Assembly: GCF_024679095.1 (NCBI RefSeq)
Contig: NC_066563.1
Location: 437,632-501,631, forward strand
Direction: 5' to 3'
Source: Eriocheir sinensis
Lineage: Eukaryota > Arthropoda > Malacostraca > Decapoda > Varunidae
DNA: 64,000 nucleotides
Positions 49,301 to 60,566 of this stretch are shown piece after piece. The notes under the pieces are model-generated. The model made no database searches, had not been told where the DNA came from, and was given only the letters and a program-made list of their open reading frames with translations. Each line of letters starts with the position of its first letter. Position 1 is the stretch's first letter. Both the position numbers and the translations under genes were made by a program.

Positions 49301-49758
49301 TGAAAGACCTCCTATTAATATCCAGTAGGTGAGCATTGGGAGAAACATGTTTAACTCATCCCCCTTTTGTATAACACAACTCACTATTAAAGTCAACTGG
49401 ATGTCCATCCTTGTTTAGAGAGACACAGAAGTCCAAGTCAATCTCAATCCACTTTCGGTCACTTCCACAGATGGACATGACAGCGTGATGGGTGAGGCAT
49501 GGGTAGGAGTCCAGGGGTGATGTGGTGATGCCCCCCATCACCCGGGGCAGCAGGGGGGACCCTCCCTCCTGATGGAATGCAAAGCGGCCACCAATGGGAC
49601 ACGAGACAGGTGCTGGAGAGTCCGCTGTAAAATCAGGTGACAGTCTCAGGCAGTGGCTCCCAACCCTAGGGTCATGACCAAGAGTTATCTTTGGGTCATC
49701 AAGCTGGTAAGTTCTATGTAAATATTGTACTTCTTCAATTCCATAATCTGAAATATTG

Positions 49759-49852
<94 letters not shown>

Positions 49853-52800
49853 CAGAAGCCCCCCGCCGTTCACGGCCTCACTGTTCATGTGATTCGCTTA
49901 TTCGTAGGCTTTCTTCATGGGATCTGCCCTAGTGCATTATGGCACAGGCAAGTGTTTATATTGGTGCCATCTTGCTTGGGTCATGGTGTCCCTCGGAGTT
50001 CATCTTTGATCCTCTTTAGCAAGAATTTAAAGTCCAGCTTGATAGGTGGTCTTCATGACAGAATGTCTGTAGTCTTAGGCCAATATATTTTTCTTTGACA
50101 TTGTGTGTCTTGTATTATCATTTCTAAGTCTCTTTTCTTCATTGGCTTTCTGTATTATTTTTATAACTACAGTACCCTTTCGAGTTTCCCGCTATCCGAG
50201 TTTCGTGATCCTTGAGTTTAGCGCTTAGTCCTAAATTTTTACCATCACGAGTTTCGCGCATTACCGCCACAAGTTTCACGGTGCTTTGACATGTACGGGT
50301 CACGTCTACCTACCGTCGGTGTCATGCATGCTGCCTTAAAAGGCGGTGTCCAGCCATTGGGGCTATGGGCAACCGCAGTTGCCCGTATGCCCAACCGGGA
50401 GCGAGTTATTGGTTGTCCTTATGAATGGAAAACGGTTGTGTGTACGAGCATGGGTACGTGGGTATGGTACCGAACGGTTGCATGTAAACAAACAGACGAC
50501 GGCAGTGGCTGAGGAGTGAGGAGCAGTGGAAGATGGCCCACCAAGAGATTCGTAAAATGGACTGGCAGAGCTGCTTTGCTTACTACTTGATTAACAAGAT
50601 AAGAGAACACCCCGTGCTGTGGAACCACAGTCCAAAAATCTTTTTATCAAGTCTATGAAAATTGTAGATCTCCCAATGTTGTTTTCTTTTTCTTCTTCTT
50701 CTTCTTCTTTAGACCTGTAAAGCATGACAGTGACGGTGAAAAGTAATAGTGAAAATAGCAAAAGGGCATAGAAAAGCAAACTCAGGGAAAGAAAAAGACA
50801 GAAATACACCTAAGTTCAGGGTGAAGTGTATAAGTACGCACTGTTAAGTAACTAAGGACCGCTTTCACAGTCACTTTGTTCGTTTTGATCATTATCAATG
50901 GCGGCGATCGCCGCTTAGTATTTCATGTGAAACTGGCCAATGGGGTAGTGGCGGCTGCAGACAAAGCGAGAGGTGTTGAGAGTGTGGTAAGTGCGGGGCT
51001 AGGCTAACCCCGCAGCCGCCACTACCTGATCGGCCAGTTTCATGTAGAAATACTATAGTGGTGACTGCCGCCAATGGTAACGATCAAAACTAACAAAATG
51101 ACTGTGAAAGTGGCCCTAAGTGCATGTTGTGAAGTATAAGTGCAGAGAAGGAGGATCTAAGAAGTGATACAAAGCGTTACAGGTCAAAAGAAGAAGAAGG
51201 TCCACTACACTGGCCGGTGTTGCAAGAAATATCTCCCCAATGAAATTAGTCATTCTGCTGTCCACCACGCATGTGCGCTGTGAAAATACACCGCATTAAA
51301 AGTATTAATTTGCCTGGTTCGGTTCTAGTCTGTCCGCTTGTGATCTTTGTGAGCGGTGAGGGATGAGGGAAATATGGAAACAGTAAACAAGTTGAACCTC
51401 TCTGCGAGCTATTTTGCGGCGGCAGCAGCAGTTTACGTTCAATAGGCATTGAAAAGTCAATCATGATATTAGTGATTTCATGATTTTTAACAGAAAGAGT
51501 TAGCAGATTATTTTATAACACACTGAAAACTATCAGAAAAATATAGGTTTGTCCAACTGTCCCAAGGCCGATGACCGTGAGTGACCACCCTTACTTTAGC
51601 AGACGACACCACGTGGATCACAACCGTGTATTCAGAACTGCCAGCCAATTGTAAGGCAGCCGCCTTCAACTGGAGCTTAAAAACGAACTGTTCTTACTTC
51701 CCATTTTCTGCCTATTAACAAGGTACGTATTTTGAGAAAACAAGGGAGTAAAGTCGAAAAAATTGTAATAACAAAGGAGTAAAGTCAGCAAAAGTCATTA
51801 TTTTCCACGGGTCGGAACCAATATGCGCTTTTATATGGATTTCAATACCTCGAGTTTCGCGATCCTCGAGTTTAGCGCCATACCTTTGGAATGAAGCAAG
51901 CACGAAACTCGAGAGGGTAATGTAGTTAGTAATTCAATGTAGGCCTGTTCTTAATCTCCCTCATTTCAAACACATGACACTTCTTTGAATTAAATTTCAT
52001 TCCAGCTGTAGTCAGACTGGTGGGAGGTTATGAGGTGTGGGTGTGAGAGTTGGTTAAGGTTATGGGGTGTGCAGGTGTAAGTTTTGTTTAGTTTCAGAGT
52101 TACCTAGGGGATGTGTTGACTTTTCTATCCATTTTTCCTTTCTAATTCATGTCTCTTATCCTTCACTGTTTTCCATCTATATTTTTGACAATCAATCAGT
52201 CAATGAACTTGAAAGTAAGTCATCCACCCAATCAATCAAGTAGTCAGTCACACAACCAACCAATTGAACAGTAATTCATACAGTCAATCAACCCATCAAA
52301 CAGGAAATTGTCCAACCATTCAAGCAGTAATTCACACAACCAATCAAGCCATCAAACAGAAAATTTTCCAATCAATCAGACAGTAAATCACACAACCAAT
52401 CAACCCATCAAAGGGCAAATTGGCCAATCAATCATAAAATAATTCACAGAACTAATAAATTAATAGGGGCACATGCCTGGGGGAGCGTCGCTTCGCTCAC
52501 CCTACAATGCTTAACCCTGGGATTCCTCTGGGCAAGTCTCCATGCAGGCCCCCTTCCCATCCTAAGTACCAATCAAGCAAAAAGCATATTACCCAATCAA
52601 ATAATCAAATCCATTCAGTAATCAGCTTACCAATCAATGTGTCGTACTTCCATTCACGGCCACTCCTGAAGTTGGCGTAGTCACACACCTGGAAGTCACT
52701 GTAGATGAGTGCCCAGCTGAGGCGGTAACGGATGATGTTGTGGTGACGAGGAACCAGCTCCCAACACACATACTCTGTCTGGCTGTAGTGGTAAAGGGTA

Positions 52801-53898
52801 AAGAGTTTTACAAAGAGTGTGATGATCTAATGGCTACACTGTTGAAAAGATCCTGCTGTACATGGCTTCATAGAAAACAAAGCTACATACATACATGCAC
52901 TCTGCTCTCATTCTCCTTAATGTCATACTTTATCAAATTACCAGACCCATTATCATTACTCTTCCTTTTTATATATGTCTACTTTGTATACTACTTCACA
53001 GAAAACATTAAGTGACACATGCATTCTGAGCTTTAATTTTCCTTCTTCACCAGCAATCATCCAGTCATCCTTGCACACTCCTCCACCTTTCCACCCTAAC
53101 CATCACTTTCTCTCTTAAGTCCCCTCCACCACTAATCATCACTCACACACTCCACCCCAACCACTAACCCTCACCCCCACACTCTCCTCCACCCCTCCCT
53201 TTAACCATCACCTTCTCACAACCCTCCCCATGACCCTTAACCTTCACGCATCCCCTCATCCTTCCCTTCTTCCCACTAACCAAGACTCACACACCCTTCC
53301 ATTCCTCTCCATGACAGTTCCTCCTTACACACCTCTCCATCCTTCCCCTGTACCCATCATTCTTTACCCTCACTCACACCCATCCAGCCCTCCCAATCAA
53401 CCTCTACCCTTTCACACCCTTTTGATAACTCTCCATTAATATCAGCACCCATCATTCCTCCACACCCCTGCAGCACCTACCAGCCCTCCACACTGAGCTT
53501 GGCCATGAGGTAGCGGTTGCCACGTTGCTCCAGGCAGGCATACGAGGTGGTCTTAGCTGCATAACCCCGCCAGGTGGTCTCTCTGATGTGTGTGGCATTA
53601 ATCACTATCTGAGCTTCTCCGAGTCCTGTCGACTGCCACTTCCCGGTCAGGTTGCGTGGCAGGTAGCAGCCGGGTGTTATGACTTCATGTTTTGCTGTGG
53701 GTTGTATGAGGCTGTTATATTTCATACTGTTGGAATTTTGAAGTCTTTAAACCTACATGTCATTATCATTTCTACTCATTACCTCAAGCTCTTTATTTGT
53801 ATTCCCTTTTTCTGAACTTACATGTCATTATCATTTCTATTTATTACCTCATGCCTTCTTCATTCATGTTCTCTTTCTGAATATTAATACCATGTTTA

Positions 53899-53976
<78 letters not shown>

Positions 53977-54024
53977 AGGCTACCTAGTCTGGACCATGGG
54001 GTCTGTGTGGTCTGATTTTCTATA

Positions 54025-54102
<78 letters not shown>

Positions 54103-57100
54103 ACTTTTTTATTTAAACATAATATTTCTGTACAAAAAAGGAGGCTCAAAATTAGTCAAACCTCGGTTTGCAAGTTTAATTCGTCCTGGAATATTGCTCG
54201 CACACCAAAACACTCTTAAACCAAAACGAATTTCCCCAATGAAATTAATGTAAATCCCATTAATGCATTCCATATGCCAAAAAAAATTATAAAAATCATT
54301 TTACATGTTATTTTTTACAGAATTAATTATTTTACCAACAAATAGCGATGATAAATAATATGAAACACAAATCAATGTGTTACGGTTGTTACGGAAATTC
54401 CCGCAACCGCTAGCTACACTCAAGGGGTAGGCTTCGCCCCGGGGTTTAGCAGCCGCAGTTTCCCTATTCTCAAGGCACCAAAACTACGTTGGATGACCAA
54501 CATGAAGCTAACTCAACGTATCTTCCGAGATGGAGGGTGAATGGGAGTCAGCCACATCCAGGAGGGCATACAAGATGCCGAGGCTCGCCCCCCGTTCCTG
54601 TTGCAAGCATAGTATCCACCGTTCCTGTTTTCTTCTTTGCAGCACCATCCCTTTTTACCATCTCTCTGGGGGACATTGTTAAAGCACAAAGAACTCTCAC
54701 TGTAGTGCTGAAAACATGACACGAGCGCACGGATGCTAGAGTTTACAATGCGGACTGAGACTAGAGCTGTCATCTGGCGGTCAAGAATTACCTTAGAACG
54801 AACAAGAATTAACCCCAAATATTACAAAATTTTTGCATTTCTTGTTCTGGTGTCAGACTTTAAAGAATTCCCCCAAATACTTGGCAAGAATCGGGGGTCC
54901 TGCGCAAGCTGCTGCGGGGCTGGGGGTGGCCGCATCTCCATAGGCTTATGGCAATGACCATTCCTGAGCTTCTTATGGGTAACCCTGTCATGTGGGGGTG
55001 GACATAGTTCACGAGGATAAAAATATAATACAAGCCGAAAGTGCCCAATGACATGAACATTCTTTACAAAATCTCAACTATTTTTCAACCGACTATTTTG
55101 AAATTAAGTCTGGCGACGACGGATACATTTTTTTTTTTTCATCGTGGCACATAATTAGTTCTTGCATTTCTTATACGAAAAATAAGATAAAGTTTGGTGA
55201 CAAATTTTTCTTTGAATTTTTGTTAGAAAAAAATCTACTTGGATCTGGTTTTATCTTTTGAAAATGTCTTCTTTCTAGTTTTACAGTCACTTAAGGAGAG
55301 ATTCAGCTTGAATATGTTTCTTATGCTAAACTTTAAAACTTACCATAACTAAATCTGAACCTGAGGGGGCTGCTTTGGGGTGTCTTGAGCACTGAACACT
55401 CTGGGGTAAGGGACACACCCATGTACAGGTCATCCTCACGGTCCCGTATGAAGCAGCGGTAACGTTCCTCTCGTCGTGACTCCTTGGCATTAGCTGCCAT
55501 GAAGTAATGATTCCGCCCCACATACCAGTCACCAAGGCATGTGTATTCCCGGTCTGTATTGGAAGAAAGGGAAAGGCTATAGTCTCTCTCTCTCTCTCAC
55601 TCACTCACTGCTACCAACTGGCAATTTTCATCCATTGTCGAGTGGTCAAAGACAACCCACAACCTGTCCTAATGATCACCTATCAACTCTGTCATCAGCA
55701 AAGCTTACAAAAGGATCAAAAGGGGCTGAGGGGGTTAGCATGAGTCAAGCAGGAACAGCACCACTATAAATAAATACTTGACAGTACTACTAAGGGCTGG
55801 GGTCAAGTACCTGCATCCATCTAAAAAGCCTATCAGTGCTATGCTAAACAGGTAAATTTTGGGTTACACACTATAGCTGTGTATGGCCTCGGTGCTCATC
55901 TTGGTTTCATTGGCCCTTGCCTGCACTGGGTAAGGAACCGTTAACTCAGCTTCAAGTCCTGTCCACCACTTCATGGTGACAAATTTCAGTCATTGCCGAG
56001 TGGCTGAAAATAACCCACATGCTGTCTTCATGAACATCTATCAACCTGGACTCTTGTGAAACTCTCTCAAGAGGACTGAGCAGAGCTCTGGGGGATAGCA
56101 ATAGCCAAACAAAGAATGGTGCTACTATATATCACTTGCCTGTGCCACTAATGGAGTGGGTCCAACCAACAGGCCCCATCATGAAAGCCTACCAGTACTA
56201 TAGGCAGTACATAAAAAACAATAATAAATAAATTAAAAAGTGACTACACTGGATACAGGTTTGTTCTTATCCGTTGTGGGCAGACAGTAGCAGTTGAGCC
56301 ACATGGAGCAATGATTCCAGGGTTTCCACTTTTGGATATATTTGGATATCAGATTTTGTCTTTCTGCACTGTTTTAACAAATTCATATATAACATAAGGC
56401 ATAAATAAGGTGTATGTTCAATTTAATTTCTTTATTTGTGTACACCTTATCATTATCTGATTTTGGTATGCTATACCTTTCTGGAAAGCTCTATGTCTAA
56501 GCTAAAACATATTGAAATTTTGGGTCACTAGGTCTGTTTTTAAGGGTTTTAGAGCCAAAATACTAAACCAAAGCTAAATCCATATAAAAAATTAGCGGTT
56601 AGCGTTAGCTTCCACTAATTTCTTTATTAGTTTAGCGGTTTAGCGTATGCGAAGCTAATATTTTAGTTAGTGGATTACCAGTTAGCGAAGCTAACTTTTC
56701 GGTTAATGGTGCCCACCACTGTTTAAACATAGGCCCATGGATTTATGGCTGGGTGTGCTAACTATGAAGTTACGGAAGAGCATGGGAAAAAAAATCAGAG
56801 GTACGTGGTTCATGAAAGTAGCATTTATAGGCTTATGAGTATGAGGGGAAGAAAATACATTCATGACTCAAATCCTGTCAACTACAACTAGGTAAATTCA
56901 GTATCCCATCTCTTCCTTACTCAACTTGACTACTCATTTCACTCTTCTATTCAAAACATTTCCCATGTCCTCCAATGCCCCCTTCTCTTTTACTTTTTTA
57001 ATGAAGAGATTTTCTATTATCTTTTTCTATTACTCTCTCGGTCCCACACGTCCTCTGCGTGTATTGAAACACACGAGAAATTAATCACAACTAGGAGAGG

Positions 57101-60100
57101 GTATTCCCTGGCTGCCCGGGATTGAACCCACGACCAATGTGACGGCAGAGCCACTCCTTACCGAGTCAGCCAAAGAGGTACCCCACTGGCTAAGTGGGTT
57201 CTGGGAGGCTCATTCATCAGGCACAGTCGCCGCACTACACTTTCACCCAAACCCCCATCAACCAAACAACCACTGATCTCTAATATAACTGGATTGGTTG
57301 ACTCCGTGCAAATCCTGAAGCCCGCAGCCGCCATCTTAAGATTCCCTAGGGCCGCGGCATATATGTAAAGAAATCAGCATCAACGCTCACTGAGTGGCAG
57401 TAGCATGTGATTAAACACTTCATTATGAAGTTATTAATTTATTGAATTTTTCAATCCCCTAGCTAATAGCTTTTTATTGGTTTATGGAAAAGAAAAAGAA
57501 CCTCGTTACCTAGTCTCCATATTTCGCACAAAACAAATTTTTCCCCCTTATTTGACTGTTACATCCTCTATATAGGATGTATGATATGTGTTTTCTTGCA
57601 AACTACTTTTGCAGCGGATTGTGAAATAACAAATGTTAGTCTACATGAAATAAAACATAAAAATGTATGTTATTTTCATATATTTCTTTTGGTTACCCAT
57701 TAAATGAATTATCCATATTCTAAATCTAAGATTTAAACAGAAAACAAATCAATTTGATGAGTAACTAATTAAAGCAAGCTCAACTAATTAACTTCTAATA
57801 CACAAAGTGACGTACGTTGTTTTTGCTTTTCTTGTAAACTGTAATATTTATGTTAACTGCATTATATTCGTCATTTATACAAAAACTTCAATGTGGCCAA
57901 CACGACTGATTGGGTTCAAGCATCAATAAGTTGGTGATTGATAGCCTATTATTGAAGTTCTATGCACAGCCTACATCACCCTTTTTACAAATAAGTATGA
58001 GGAACAAATGAAATTACAAAGGTCTTTTTAATGCTGAGCCTAATACATCCATACAACCACCCTGGCTAGCAGTTACCAGATAGAGCTAAATCTACAACAC
58101 CCTTATGAGAACTGCAGTTGAGACTATGTTGAATGAAAGAATCACAGTGTTGGCCAAGTTGAAGTTTTTGTGTAAATGACGAATATAATGCAGTCAACAT
58201 AATTTTTTTTTTTTCTTTACGTCTACGCCTATAGCGCCAGTAGGCTTGCTTGAGGGGCCTGGATGGTAGTTGGCCCCAGCCTGTCATGGCACAGGCAAAT
58301 GTTTATAGTGGCGCCATCTTCTCTTTTTACGAGAAAAGCAAACATGCTATACAGAGGATGTAACAGTCAAATAACACGGAAAAGAGTTGTTTTGTGCAAA
58401 ATATGGAGACTAGGTAACGAATGTTTTTTTTTCTCCATAAACCAATAAAAAGCTAGTAGCTAGGGGATAGAAAAATTCAATAAATGAATAACTTTGTAAT
58501 GAAGTGTTTTACCACGAGCTACTGCCACTCACCGAGCGTTAATGCCAATTTTTTTACATATATGCCTCGGCCCTAGGGAATCTTAAGATGGCGGCTGCGG
58601 GCTTCAGGATTCTAACCAGGCTAGTACAGAGAAAGCCAATCCAGTTATAATAGAGATCAGTGCAAACAACCCACACCATATCCTCCATCCTCTCACTTCT
58701 CCATCCTTCTAATAACTCCACTTTCCAAGCCATCCCCCACCACCACTCTCCCTAGTCACCAACTAACCACACACTTCCCAATCATCTTACAGCATTCTCT
58801 TTTTTCTTATCCTCACATTAATACTACTACCCACCCATCCTTCACCATAGCACTTCTCCTTTCTCCCCATCTACCCCATTCCTCACCACTTACAGGCATC
58901 GAAGGAGTGGCCCACTCCCTCACACTTCACGTATCGGATGGTAAACGTCTGGCTGTCGATGAGGAACTGACTGCCTGGCTCTTGACATGACCTCACCATG
59001 GCCTCTGGGTGGTCACATTCCCCAGTGAAGCTGTGTTGGAGAACAGATATTACTTTGTAGTGCTTGGAAACGGCAATACTGTCCTGTGCCGCTACCTCCC
59101 GTTCCTCCAGAAACCGTGTAAACACGTGTCCGTAACATCAATGCTTTCGGCTGTGTCTTTAGTAAAATTGTTTCATGGTTATTAAATTTTGCTTACCAAG
59201 TGAGTGTTTATTAAATTAATGCTCTCCCCCAGCGTTATTACACGCTTAATAGTTCCCAAGTTTTTTTTAGTTCAATACTTCCCTTCCTCTTAACTCACGC
59301 TTTCTAACACATTCTGAGAGGCAGAAAAATAGTAGCGATTATCGCTAGTTTGGTTACAAAAGTAACGAAGATACTGATATATATTTAAATAAGTAGCGGA
59401 TGGCCGATAACCCGATTTTGTTATCAGCGATAAAGTATCGCGATAACTTATCGCGATGACGCCCAGCTATGGTCAGGAGTAGCCTATCATTTAATCAATC
59501 ATCAGAATGTAATCAATTTTCTCATCACCTTGTGAGCGGACCTCCAAGGTTATTCAGTGTAAATTTGTAAGTTAACCCAGGCCAGCTTAATTATATTATT
59601 GTCTTCTTTTTTCAATTACCATTCATTAGAGTTTAAAGGTGCGGTAGATTGACCGGACGGTAGGTACATTGTATACAGAAAAAATAGCCTCACGTCCTAC
59701 CCCATCACAAGCTCCCGCGCTACCCAAAAATTTCTTCAGTTTCTCACCCGACGTGATTGAGTGTAGTTTATTTTAAAAGTCAAGTCTAATTACTTCCTTT
59801 TCTCCCCCATCGAGCTGAGTGGGAAAGACTCTGTCCAATCCCATAAGGGGTTTTGAAAAGATGTTAGGGAGAATATAAGTTGAGCAAGTTGATTAAGCTG
59901 AATAGTCATATCACATTAAAGAGAGGAAACAAGATGAGGAAAGGATAGAGGTGGGCAATTCATATCACGATTGTAAGATAAAGGTTAGTCTCGGAGAGAG
60001 GATAAAAAAATAGAAAAAAAGCATTGCACGATTCATGTGAAACTCGGGATGATAATGAGGATACCATAAAAAAATAATACCGTAATATGCACAACATATA

Positions 60101-60516
60101 ACCCAAGGCTCTCAGGCTATTCAGAAATCACAGCGAACTAAAACTTCCCCCAATTGTTCCCCAAATTCCGCCTTTTGGACGAGTACTGTGCCTATGTACA
60201 GTCAGTAATGAGGTGAAAGTTTGAAGACATGCCATGAAAAAAAAAAAAAATTGGTGTTGTTAGTATTCGTGGTAGTTAAGGGTAAGTCTCCTTAGCAGTA
60301 ATGTGATGGTAACTCACCTAAATTTGTTCTGCCATGCGAAATGATAGAGGCCGTGGATGGCTGGTCGACAGTTGGTGGGCGTTGCGTCGTGTCGCACCAT
60401 CACCACGCCGGACGCTCGCCGACCCTCCAGCCACGCACAGGAGGACGCCGCCTCTGCTGCTGCTGCCCTTACCTCAGCCTCAGCCTTCACTTTGCTCTCC
60501 CCGCTCACACACGGTC

Positions 60517-60566
<50 letters not shown>

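Noticed and set aside
53757..54253. Ser-Leu repeat ORFs over (TC)n runs
   Set aside because: They are artefacts of dinucleotide microsatellites, which are open in several frames.
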